Shown: positions 1 through 6,470, counted from the stretch's first letter. The stretch: DNA of 6,897 nucleotides from Xanthobacteraceae bacterium (GCA_030037185.1 JASHRR010001332.1:1-6897); one strand, 5' to 3'. The notes: a model not told the origin generated them from the letters alone. Program-made: numbers and translations.

Positions 1-1
1 G

Positions 2-49
2 CATACCCGCCCGCTCGACGTGCGCGCACTCGTTCGCGAGGCGGTGTGA
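2..49 (+). CDS. C-terminal end of an unidentified protein (partial)
   Basis: An open frame runs in from the left edge and ends at a TGA (47-49). The 15 visible residues are HTRPLDVRALVREAV, a normal-looking charged, amphipathic C-terminus, and third positions are almost all G or C. This is too little to name a family. The frame is convergent with the leftward small gene ending at 185, which fits a gene end here. It could be a chance open frame, since only 48 bases are visible. Confidence 0.35.
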   Translation, partial: HTRPLDVRALVREAV

Positions 50-184
50 GGGACGCCCCGCTAACCTTCCTTCGCCGGCGGGGAGAGGGTGAATGGCGCG
101 TCTTTCGCGCTCATTGCGGGGGTCGCCCCTCTGCCCGCAAGCAGCGAGACGGCTGAGAGGGAGTTTCAAGGCGCGGTGATCAGG
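50..184. other. Short convergent intergenic gap with two small inverted repeats
   Basis: This gap lies between the stop of the partial rightward gene and the stop of the leftward small gene. It holds two G+C-rich inverted repeats: CCCCGC (56-61) with GCGGGG (78-83), and TTGCGGG (114-120) with CCCGCAA (134-140). Placement between convergent genes suits a bidirectional terminator, but neither stem is followed by a T run on either strand, so that role is only a guess. Confidence 0.3.
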
Positions 185-475
185 CTACAACTCCTCGGCT
201 TTCAGCTTCACGCTGAACGACATCCCGCCCGCGCCGCAGCATGGGCACGCCATCGCCACGAGGATGCTTTGCTTTTGCTCCTCGTCGATGTCGGCGCGCT
301 CCAACATATCGCGGGCCTGCTGTTCGAACAGTTCATGGAGCGACAGACTACTGGCGGCAACCCGCGAAGCGTCGCCGCCGACCATCACCGCAGCGTCGGT
401 TTCGGGCTGCGGCGCGCCGGCCCTGGACGACGGGGACGGCAATGACGACCGGCGGCGCCTGCTCGTTGGCCTCAA
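185..475 (-). CDS. Small conserved-type hypothetical protein with CPCC motif
   Basis: This frame encodes 96 aa from a TTG at 475-473. The TTG overlaps the TGA of the upstream MFS gene as TTGA, and a perfect GGAGGAG lies 8 nt before it inside the last MFS codons, so translational coupling is likely. The second half looks like a real protein: an acidic helical stretch (LSLHELFEQQARDMLERADIDEEQKQ) and then ACPCCGAGG near residues 75-83. I recall similar hypothetical proteins in Bradyrhizobium relatives but cannot name a domain. The CPCC cluster could bind metal or be redox-active; that is inference. Residues 1-20 are Arg/Ser/Pro-rich and unlike the rest. A neighbouring frame reads more naturally there (EANEQAPPVVIAVPVVQ), so the 5' end may carry a frameshift. 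An ATG at 385, without a clear ribosome binding site, would give a 66-aa product. Confidence 0.55.
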   Translation of the reverse strand: MRPTSRRRRSSLPSPSSRAGAPQPETDAAVMVGGDASRVAASSLSLHELFEQQARDMLERADIDEEQKQSILVAMACPCCGAGGMSFSVKLKAEEL

Positions 476-1863
476 GGCGAAATCTCCTCCAACACGCGCG
501 ATTTGGTTTCAGTCGCGAACAAGGCCACGACGACACTCGCCACAAGCACCACAAGACCGAACGCCAGGAAGGCGCCGCCGATGCTGCCGCTCCCCACGGT
601 ATTACCGAAGACCTGGGGTCCGAGAACGGAGGCGAGGCGCAGCCATGCGGTGCCGGTCGAGGTGCCGAGAGCGCGCACCCGGGTAGGATAAAGCTCGGCG
701 GTGTAGAGGTAGAGCGCGAGCGACAGCGTGCTAATGCACATATTGGTCAAAATCGCGAAAACGAGAATGCGTTCTGCGCTGCTTGGTCCGATCCACCACA
801 GCGTGAGCAGCGCCGCCGCCGCGCCGGCGAACGCGGTGGTGAACCAAACCCGGCGGCCCACTCTGTCGATCACCAGCGCGCACACGAAGCTCGTGAGGAG
901 TCCGAACGCCTGGGTCATCAGCCCGTAGCTCAGCGCATCCTCAAGCGGAACCTTGAACACAGTCCGATAGATCGTCGGCAGCCAGGTGGTGAGCCCGTAG
1001 TTCGCAAAGTAGGTTGCAAACCATGCCACCCAAATGACCAGCGTACGGCGGCGATAGGTGGCGCTGAACAGCTCCATCCATGTCGCAGGCTTGGCAATGA
1101 TCCTTGGGACAACTGACTCGGCCGGCGGCAACGGCTTGCCGGTCGCCGCCTGCACCTCCCGCTCGATGAGCGCAATGGCGCTCGCCGCCTCGCCGATGCG
1201 GCCGCGCGACGCGAGCCATCGCGGCGACTCGGGCAGATGCCGCATCATGAACAGAGCGAAGAACGCCGGCAGGCCGCCGATCAAGAACAGATATTGCCAG
1301 CCGACGGGCACAATCCAGCGGCCCACCACGGCCACCGCGACGAGGCCGATCGGGAAGACGAGTTCGAACAGCAGCACGAAGCGGCCGCGGCCTTTGGCCG
1401 CGGCAAGCTCGCTGATATAGGTCGCGGCCACCGGCACTTCGGCGCCGAGGCCGAGCCCCTGGAGAACGCGCAGCGCCAACAGCGACTCATAGCTCCACGC
1501 CCACCCGCAGGCGAGGCTGAAGACACCGAACCACAGCACCGCCGCAATGATCAAGGGCCGGCGGCCGATCCGTTCGGCCAGCGCGCCGCCGACCAGCGCG
1601 CCGACCAGCTGGCCGACAAAGCCCGCCGAGATCAGCCAGCTGATGGCGGCCGGCGTAAGCTGCCAGGCTGGCACGACGGCAGGCAGCACATAGGTGATGG
1701 CGAGTGCATCGAAAGCATCGAAAAAGGTCGCGGTGCCGACGATGATGCGGGTTCTGATCTGCCACCCCGACAATGGCAGCCGTTCAATGCGGGCAAGAAT
1801 ATCCTCAGGAGTCGCTGAGCCGGCTTCGATCGGTCGAGGGGCCGCTGTTTGCGATACGGTCAT
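472..1863 (-). CDS. MFS transporter, sugar/metabolite:H+ symporter type
   Basis: This encodes a 463-aa inner-membrane carrier with about 12 predicted TM segments, typical for the major facilitator superfamily. An N-terminal cytoplasmic stretch (about 1-38) precedes TM1, which carries FFDAFDALAITYVLP. The loop 2-3 signature GGALAERIGRRPL lies at residues 92-104, and the sugar-porter-like LQGLGLGAE ... SEL ... KGRGR at 134-161. PESPRWL sits at 211-217 after TM6, followed by a central loop of about 50 aa. IDRVGRR is at 332-338, TAELYPTRVRALG at 388-400, and the tail is ETKSRVLEEISP. This pattern fits sugar-porter, aromatic-acid and niacin (NiaP-like) symporters; the substrate cannot be read from sequence. 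I chose the ATG at 1863-1861 because AGGGG lies about 9 nt upstream and the preceding frame is Gly/Trp/Pro-rich. A GTG at 1926 would add 21 residues. The gene overlaps the downstream CPCC gene by 4 nt. Confidence 0.9.
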   Translation of the reverse strand: MTVSQTAAPRPIEAGSATPEDILARIERLPLSGWQIRTRIIVGTATFFDAFDALAITYVLPAVVPAWQLTPAAISWLISAGFVGQLVGALVGGALAERIGRRPLIIAAVLWFGVFSLACGWAWSYESLLALRVLQGLGLGAEVPVAATYISELAAAKGRGRFVLLFELVFPIGLVAVAVVGRWIVPVGWQYLFLIGGLPAFFALFMMRHLPESPRWLASRGRIGEAASAIALIEREVQAATGKPLPPAESVVPRIIAKPATWMELFSATYRRRTLVIWVAWFATYFANYGLTTWLPTIYRTVFKVPLEDALSYGLMTQAFGLLTSFVCALVIDRVGRRVWFTTAFAGAAAALLTLWWIGPSSAERILVFAILTNMCISTLSLALYLYTAELYPTRVRALGTSTGTAWLRLASVLGPQVFGNTVGSGSIGGAFLAFGLVVLVASVVVALFATETKSRVLEEISP

Positions 1864-2328
1864 TTGTGTCACCCCTGGGAACGGCCCGGGACCGGAAGCC
1901 TCCCACCACCCCAACCCTGCCCCCACGTAGGAGGGAATTCTGTAAGCGCGCGATGCGCAGATAGATCGCCTTACATTCCGCCCAACAACGGTCCAGCCAG
2001 CCTATTCCCTCAGCGCAGCAAGCGCAAACCTGCGCGGGCGCTGGTCGCCCAGTCCGCCCGAAAACGCCGCGCTCCGTGGAATTGCAGCAGGTCCATCACG
2101 GTGATCGCCGGGTTTTGATTTACTCGCAAACCACCAATTGCTATTCGATGTCACCGACGCTGGTCGAGAAAGCGACGGCGACACACAAGAGGCCGAATTC
2201 TATGATCGCTGGTGGCGTGAGGCGCCTGTTCCTTGCCGGCGAGGTTTTGGCTATCTTCGACCGGTTTCGGCCGCTGCCCGCGCGTGGGTAGACTGGCCCT
2301 CCCTTTCAAATTGCGCGGGAACTCCTGA
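1864..2328. other. Divergent intergenic region (promoter-bearing, no gene seen)
   Basis: This 465-bp stretch lies between the leftward MFS gene and the rightward DUF4031-exporter pair, so it should contain both promoters. Open frames here (for example 2076-2291 on the plus strand and 2184-2002 on the minus) give low-complexity or unnatural translations with no supporting ribosome binding sites, and I reject them. Visible structure includes an inverted repeat at 1934-1979, a small odd palindrome ATCACgGTGAT at 2095-2105, and an AT-richer stretch around 2113-2150. I could not place a convincing -35/-10 pair for either direction. Confidence 0.6.
1934..1979. promoter_or_regulatory. Inverted repeat upstream of the leftward MFS gene
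   Basis: TGTAAG (1941-1946) is mirrored by CTTACA (1970-1975), with outer arms GGAA (1934-1937) and TTCC (1976-1979). The left side has three extra bases between its inner and outer arms. The repeat sits about 70-115 bp upstream of the MFS start at 1863, where an operator or activator site would lie. The 23-nt separation of the inner arms is wide for one dimeric repressor. Function is inference. Confidence 0.3.
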
Positions 2329-2607
2329 ATGGTCTATGTCGACGACGCCATCTGGAACTGGCACGGCCTCAAATGGTGTCATCTGCTGGCAGATGATGTC
2401 GACGAGCTGCATGGCTTCGCGGCGCGGCTAGGTATTTTTCGCGCCTCGTATCAGGGACCGCCCAAGACCACCGCGCCGCATTACGACCTCACGGGTTTCG
2501 AGCGCGCCCGCGCGCTGGCGCTGGGCGCGAAGCCGTGCAGCCGGCACGAGATCGTCGCAGTGTTCCGGGTCCAGCGGGTGGCGGGCGCCAAGCGCCCACG
2601 AGAGTGA
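2329..2607 (+). CDS. DUF4031 domain-containing protein
   Basis: This is a 92-aa protein covering essentially the whole DUF4031 domain as I know it: MVYVDDAIWNWHG at 1-13, WCHLLADDVDELHGFAARLG at 16-35, then YQGPPKT and HYDLT (51-55), and R-x-A-x-x-LGA near 61-67. The family has no established function that I know of; the conserved Asp, His, Tyr and Trp residues are suggestive of a binding or catalytic pocket, which is inference. The ATG at 2329 is chosen because the family begins with this VYVDDA motif almost at the N-terminus; the ribosome binding site is weak (GCGGGA, about 10 nt upstream). The stop is followed after 9 nt by the GTG of the MFS exporter in the same frame, so the two are very likely cotranscribed. 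Confidence 0.85.
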   Translation: MVYVDDAIWNWHGLKWCHLLADDVDELHGFAARLGIFRASYQGPPKTTAPHYDLTGFERARALALGAKPCSRHEIVAVFRVQRVAGAKRPRE

Positions 2608-2616
2608 ATCCGGAAA

Positions 2617-3867
2617 GTGAATCTGCAGGTGCACACCCCCGCGACCGCAGCCGCGCCTGCGCGGCAATCCTTCGCGGCGCTGCGCCACGCAGGCTATCGT
2701 GCGCAGTTCATTACCTATGTGCTGGCGATGATGGCCGACAATATCGAGCACGTCATCAGCTACTGGGTGATATTCCGCAAATTCCAATCCCCGGCGCTGG
2801 CTGGTTTCGCCGTGGTTTCGCACTGGCTGCCGTTTCTGATGTTTTCGGTGGTGGCGGGCGCACTTGCCGACCGGTTCGATCCGCGCCGCCTCATTCAGTG
2901 CGGCATGGTGCTGTTCATCATCGCGTCCCTGGGCTGGGGCTATTTCTTCATCACCGACACTCTTGAGATGTGGCATGCCATGGTGTTGCTCATCGTTCAC
3001 GGCTGTGCCGGCGTGCTGTGGCAATCTCCGGGTCAAGTCCTGCTGTACGATATTGTCGGGGCCGCCGATCTGTCGAGCGCCGTGCGCCTCAACGCTACCG
3101 CCCGATATCTCGGCGTGCTGGTGGGACCCGCCGTTGGCGGCGCGATCATGCTGGCGCTCGGCCCTTCGCTCGGCATCCTGCTCAACACCGTGTTCTACCT
3201 GCCGCTGGTTTTGTGGCTGGTGAACGCGCCCTATGGTCCGCAGTTTCGCAAGGGAGCGCCGCCGCGGCGCGCGGTGCGCGGGTTTGCCGATATCGCACAG
3301 ACAATGCGCGACATTGCCGGACATCGCGTCATCGTCTCCATGACCCTGCTCGGCGGCTGTGCCTCGTTCTTCGTCGGCAACGCCTATAATGCGCAAATGC
3401 CCGGCTTTGCGCTTGATCTCGGCCACGGCGACCCGGGCGTCGCCTACAGTTCGCTGCTCGCCGCAGACGCCGCTGGCGCTCTGCTGGCCGGGGTGCTGCT
3501 CGAAAGCCGCGCGCTCCTGGCCGCCAAAGCGCGCACTGCTATCATCCTGGCCGTACTGTGGTGTTGCGCCCTGATTGGTTTCTCGCTCGCAACCGTCTAC
3601 CCGCTCGCCCTGGCGCTGTTGTTCACCGCCGGGTTCTTCGAGCTTGCATTCAATGCCATGGCGCAGACGCTGGTGCAGCTCAACGCGCCGACCGAAATCC
3701 GCGGCCGCGTCATCGGCCTGTTCAACATGGCGAGCCTGGGGTTGCGCGCTTTCTCAGGCGTCACCGTCGGTCTGATCGGCAGCTTGGTCGGCGTGCACTG
3801 GTCGTTGGCGGTGTCGGCCCTGGCGATGCTGGTGGTTGCCTGCGGGCTCCTGGCACTGCGGCGGTGA
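2617..3867 (+). CDS. MFS transporter, EntS/MFS_3 (transmembrane secretion effector) type
   Basis: This is a 416-aa inner-membrane protein with 10-12 predicted TM segments. FAALRHAGYRAQF (19-31) leads into TM1, as in MFS_3/EntS-like exporters, which often begin with F-x-x-L...FR. The loop 2-3 motif GALADRFDPRRLI is at 81-93. An A-V-x-L-N-A-T-x-R-x-L stretch at 155-165 is typical of this group, and QLNAPTEIRGRVIGLFNMASLGLRAFSGVTVGLIGSL lies at 354-390. Such proteins export siderophores, drugs or other small molecules by proton antiport; the substrate is unknown here. The start is the GTG at 2617, nine bases after the DUF4031 stop; CGGAAA just upstream is only a weak, very close Shine-Dalgarno, so reinitiation after the upstream gene is plausible. 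Codon third positions are strongly G/C, as in the left MFS gene. Confidence 0.9.
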   Translation: MNLQVHTPATAAAPARQSFAALRHAGYRAQFITYVLAMMADNIEHVISYWVIFRKFQSPALAGFAVVSHWLPFLMFSVVAGALADRFDPRRLIQCGMVLFIIASLGWGYFFITDTLEMWHAMVLLIVHGCAGVLWQSPGQVLLYDIVGAADLSSAVRLNATARYLGVLVGPAVGGAIMLALGPSLGILLNTVFYLPLVLWLVNAPYGPQFRKGAPPRRAVRGFADIAQTMRDIAGHRVIVSMTLLGGCASFFVGNAYNAQMPGFALDLGHGDPGVAYSSLLAADAAGALLAGVLLESRALLAAKARTAIILAVLWCCALIGFSLATVYPLALALLFTAGFFELAFNAMAQTLVQLNAPTEIRGRVIGLFNMASLGLRAFSGVTVGLIGSLVGVHWSLAVSALAMLVVACGLLALRR

Positions 3868-3898
3868 AGACAAGGCCCGGCCTCGAGCGCACCGCCGC
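3858..3898 (+). terminator. Hairpin overlapping the exporter stop codon
   Basis: GCGGCGGTG (3858-3866) pairs perfectly with CACCGCCGC (3890-3898) in a 9-bp stem. The 23-nt loop contains a nested AGGC/GCCT stem (3873-3876 with 3880-3883). It includes the TGA of the exporter and lies between convergent genes, where a terminator is expected. There is no T run after it, so intrinsic termination would be weak; it could instead stabilise the mRNA 3' end. Confidence 0.35.
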
Positions 3899-3937
3899 CG
3901 TGTGACCCCAAGCGTCGCCCAAGACGAGCGTGGCGGG

Positions 3938-4162
3938 TTAGCGGCCCGACGGCACCTCGATCGGAGCGCAATTCCGACGGCCTGCCAGCAGGCAGTCCTC
4001 CTGCCGCGAGACATCGATCAGTTTCATCAAAAGGAAATAGCCGCCCACGCAAACGAGCGCGATGGCAATCATGATGACCAGGATGGCAAGTGGCGACAGC
4101 GTCGGTTCGCCGTTGTCGTCGGGTTGACCCGATTGGAATCGGTTAGTGATTTCATCGGGCAT
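3938..4162 (-). CDS. Small single-pass membrane protein with NCAPI tail
   Basis: This is a 74-aa protein. A polar, acidic N-terminus (MPDEITNRFQSGQPDDNGEP, 1-20) is followed by one hydrophobic segment (LAILVIMIAIALVCVGGYFLL, about 24-44) and a polar tail MKLIDVSRQEDCLLAGRRNCAPIEVPSGR. The R-x-E-D-C ... R-x-N-C-A-P-I pattern matches, from memory, short hypothetical membrane proteins of Bradyrhizobium and relatives; no function is known to me. The two tail cysteines may form a disulfide if the tail is periplasmic (inference). The ATG at 4162 is preferred; a GTG at 4171 would add three residues. Neither has a strong ribosome binding site. It is convergent with the MFS exporter and probably monocistronic. 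Confidence 0.7.
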   Translation of the reverse strand: MPDEITNRFQSGQPDDNGEPTLSPLAILVIMIAIALVCVGGYFLLMKLIDVSRQEDCLLAGRRNCAPIEVPSGR

Positions 4163-4880
4163 GTGAGACACTTCGTACCAGCATTCGCATCATCCTGATC
4201 GAACTTGAAATCCTCAGCTAACTTTCCTCGCAACGCGGGCAGGCCGTTCAAGGGCTCCCGGCAAAGGGTTTGCCGGACACCGCATTCTCTCAAGTCCAGC
4301 GCTTCAATGGCGGCGGCCGCAAGAAGAACCGCAAGGCTGTCGGCCATTATTTGACGGGAGGTGTTGATATCGCCAATATCAATCTCGTCATCGAGGTCAG
4401 ATCATACAAAACAGATCCGCAGCAAAGCGTCGGCAAGCGCCGGCCGCGGACGCACACATTTCGCGGCATGTCGCTGCTCGCGCAATCGCCTGAACGGAGC
4501 AAGCCGCTCGCCTAAAGCCTCCATCATGACGATCTTCTCGCCGAAGGAGCAGGGGCAGATGTCACGCCGTCTCTCCGCGAGGTCGAAATGTCGGGGCAAA
4601 TGGTCTCAGGCCGTTTCACCCAACAGACTTTATATTGACCGGATCGACGATGCCAGTGCGACCGCAGAGCGTTGGCGAGACATCGCCATGCCAACCTATC
4701 GATGCCACCGCAAAGGGCCTCGATATCTCGGCTCGTTCCTCCAAGAGCTGGAAAGCCTGATCGCCGTGGCACCATCCTGTCGATCTATTTTGGCCGAAAC
4801 GGCCCGAAAGCCGCTACCGCAGTCCTCAGAACTTCGCTGCCAAGAGATTGCCTCGTCGACCCATCTGCTTGACCGTCCCT
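4163..4880. other. Gene-free stretch between small membrane protein and AIPR-like gene
   Basis: About 720 bp has no recognisable gene. Open frames exist on both strands (the longest is plus 4361-4918, 185 aa; also minus 4347-4069, 4599-4402 and 4775-4524). They overlap one another, are rich in Arg/Ser/Cys, lack ribosome binding sites and match no family I know. Third-position G/C bias does not settle on one frame, unlike in the transporter genes. This may be decayed sequence from past insertions. The part next to 4163 must hold the promoter of the NCAPI protein. Two tight palindromes are present, at 4258-4276 and 4792-4804. Confidence 0.5.
4258..4276. promoter_or_regulatory. Perfect 8-bp palindrome with 3-nt centre
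   Basis: CCGGCAAA (4258-4265), GGG, then TTTGCCGG (4269-4276) forms a perfect inverted repeat in non-coding DNA, about 95 bp upstream of the start of the NCAPI membrane protein. It could act as a dimer operator or as a tight RNA hairpin. No T tract follows on either strand, which argues against a terminator. The role is inference. Confidence 0.4.
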
Positions 4881-6050
4881 TCAGGCCGCTCGGGCGAGCC
4901 TCGCGAAGATGCTCGTGAGGCGCAGCAGGGTCGAATAACAAGCCTTGCTTTTACCCATCGTTTGTGGATTGCGGCCGGCGATTTCGATGTAGGCCTGCGC
5001 GGCCGCCTCGATCAGTTCGTTTTCGTCAAATACATCCGGCATCGTGATTTCCCACTTATTGCCGGATCGGCTTACGAAAGCTGAGAGCGCGCTCAATATT
5101 GGAAAAATGATCCCGTCCGGCACTTCCGCGCCGCCGTTTTCTCGCGCGATCGAAGGCAGTCGCGTGCCGCGGAAGCCGGGATGAGACTTCCATCGTCCAT
5201 AGAGGTTCCAGGCCTGCCCCGCTATATCGAGAAAGTATTGGTAAACGCCGGAACTCTCGCTGTCTTCGCGCGAGCCGTCCACAAGACGTTGAAAGAGCTT
5301 CAAACACCGGGTCTTCTGACTGTAGGTGAAGACTTTGTTTGAGGCGTCGCCCTCGCCGTCGAGCGACTTCAGGAGAGCCCCTGGCATAAGAGCGAGCATG
5401 ACCTGGATGAGCTTTTCCGTATCCAGATATTCCCCGATATCTGTTTCGGATTTGCGCAGTTTGGCGTGAGGAATGGTCTCTCTTACCGCAGCCTCAAGCT
5501 CGTCCAGTTGACCACGGCGCCCGGCAATCGAGATCGGGCGGACATCGTTCTGAAAATTCCGCGCAATCGAGATTTCCGCAATAAGGCCATCGTCGGTGGT
5601 GACGATGAGCTCGAATTTGATGCTGGGCTCAAAAAAATCAGGCAAGCCGCGATATTTGCCGAAATAACGGGCTAATTCGCCCCGGGTTTGCGACCCGTTG
5701 ATGATGCTTGGCCGCTGCAGCACGAGAACCTTTCGTTTATCGTCAATTTCCGCTGCGCGCGCAACAATCACCATTCCCCCGTTAAGGATGGAGAATTGAT
5801 CCGGTTGGTCCTCCAGCGTCTTGCGGATTGCCTGATGAACGAGGGTCGGCATGTGTTTGTGGTCGCCCTGAGCGTTCGCGAGGTATTCGCGCACGTTCTC
5901 GTCATCTTCGAGGCTGAGGACAGACGAGGCCGGGGCGTTGCCGGAATAGACCTTCCGGCCGGCGGCGTCATCCTCGGGCGCGCTGATATTTCTGCAGGTA
6001 ATGTAGGGAAATTCAAATGCAGCGCCTACCGCCCTCGTGGGGGTCGTCAT
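4881..6050 (-). CDS. AIPR-like protein (abortive infection phage resistance family)
   Basis: This is a 389-aa soluble protein. I assign it to the AIPR family (PF10592) by its conserved-looking blocks: F-S-I-L-N-G-G-M-V-I-V-A at 86-97, corresponding to the family's F-x-x-x-NNGI-type block; PSIINGSQT at 114-122, corresponding to the (I/V)NGxQT hallmark; and ISIARNFQNDVRPISIAGRRGQLDELEAAV at 160-189, corresponding to the TNxQ...L...D..Q block. The family is named for phage resistance by abortive infection; its biochemistry is not established to my knowledge. At 389 aa it is shorter than many AIPR proteins, and the C-terminal half (about 200-389) is helical without motifs I recognise. The ATG at 6050 is chosen because AAGGAG lies 6 nt upstream; the open frame continues to 6272, but that extension is unnatural. 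No Z1, methyltransferase, Vsr, helicase or ATPase gene, as found beside some AIPR genes, is visible. Codon use is less G/C-biased than in the transporters, suggesting horizontal origin. Confidence 0.72.
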   Translation of the reverse strand: MTTPTRAVGAAFEFPYITCRNISAPEDDAAGRKVYSGNAPASSVLSLEDDENVREYLANAQGDHKHMPTLVHQAIRKTLEDQPDQFSILNGGMVIVARAAEIDDKRKVLVLQRPSIINGSQTRGELARYFGKYRGLPDFFEPSIKFELIVTTDDGLIAEISIARNFQNDVRPISIAGRRGQLDELEAAVRETIPHAKLRKSETDIGEYLDTEKLIQVMLALMPGALLKSLDGEGDASNKVFTYSQKTRCLKLFQRLVDGSREDSESSGVYQYFLDIAGQAWNLYGRWKSHPGFRGTRLPSIARENGGAEVPDGIIFPILSALSAFVSRSGNKWEITMPDVFDENELIEAAAQAYIEIAGRNPQTMGKSKACYSTLLRLTSIFARLARAA

Positions 6051-6407
6051 ATGAGTCTCCTTAGCCCTTCGATCGTTCTTACCGACGCGGCAGGCCACCG
6101 GCCTTCGCCGAACGGATCGATACGAAAAAAAATGAACGAGTTGGTGGCAGAATGCAATGATCGCGACGCGAGACGAACAGTCTCCTGTGCACATCCAGAT
6201 CCTCGCTAGGGCCCGTCGGCTGAATTGAGCTACTTCTCCGAAGTCAACGGCCGGGTCGTCGCCGCCATCCAATTGCCCGCTTCAGCCAATCCGCTGAGAT
6301 CGGGACATCGAGCGAGACCGGCGAGGAGTTTTCGTCAGATCGGCGGAATGGGTTGACGTCTTTTGCAGCACCTCAGCGAGTTAATATTAAGACCTAGAGC
6401 TTGAAGG

Positions 6408-6435
6408 GGTTGATGGTTCGCATTTGCCATCAACC
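6408..6435. repeat. 9-bp perfect inverted repeat
   Basis: GGTTGATGG (6408-6416) and CCATCAACC (6427-6435) are exact reverse complements separated by 10 nt (6417-6426), in non-coding DNA. It is followed closely by another inverted repeat. It could be an operator, a transcript hairpin or part of an old mobile-element end. No T tract follows, so it is not a classical terminator. Confidence 0.45.
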
Positions 6436-6444
6436 ACCATGGGG

Positions 6445-6470
6445 TCGCAAAATGGGGCAAAGCCTTGCGA
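6445..6470. repeat. 6-bp inverted repeat TCGCAA/TTGCGA
   Basis: TCGCAA (6445-6450) and TTGCGA (6465-6470) are exact reverse complements, extendable by a G·T pair (6444/6471), with 14 nt between them. It lies 9 nt after the 9-bp inverted repeat. The arms are short enough to occur by chance, but the tandem arrangement makes a structured element more likely. Confidence 0.3.

Noticed and set aside
241..1116. 291-aa open frame on the plus strand
   Set aside because: It lies antisense to the MFS symporter, is Arg/Gln/His-rich, has no ribosome binding site and arises from the high-GC codon pattern of the real gene.
1384..1404. GCCGCGGCC-TTT-GGCCGCGGC hairpin
   Set aside because: It lies inside the MFS coding sequence and is explained by Ala/Lys/Gly/Arg codons in a high-GC gene (AAAKGRG).
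2428..3426. 332-aa open frame on the minus strand
   Set aside because: It is antisense to the DUF4031 and exporter genes. Its low-complexity charged translation (RAEHQQ-rich) is the usual shadow of hydrophobic membrane-protein codons.
3597..4052. 151-aa minus-strand frame spanning the exporter 3' end
   Set aside because: It overlaps both the exporter and the NCAPI gene and has an unnatural composition; the two overlapped frames are better supported.
4792..4804. GGCCG-AAA-CGGCC palindrome preceded by TTTT, considered as AIPR terminator
   Set aside because: Read in the direction of AIPR transcription the stem is followed by AAAATAG, so the T tract is on the wrong side.
5688..6209. 173-aa plus-strand frame
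   Set aside because: It is mostly antisense to the AIPR-like gene, with no motif and no ribosome binding site.
6051..6272. N-terminal extension of the AIPR-like frame
   Set aside because: The extra 74 residues look non-coding, and the ATG at 6050 has a clear AAGGAG at good spacing.
6408..6440. Possible tRNA remnant (GGTTCG plus ACCACCA-like end)
   Set aside because: There is no cloverleaf, no anticodon arm and no acceptor pairing; the only structure is the 9-bp inverted repeat.
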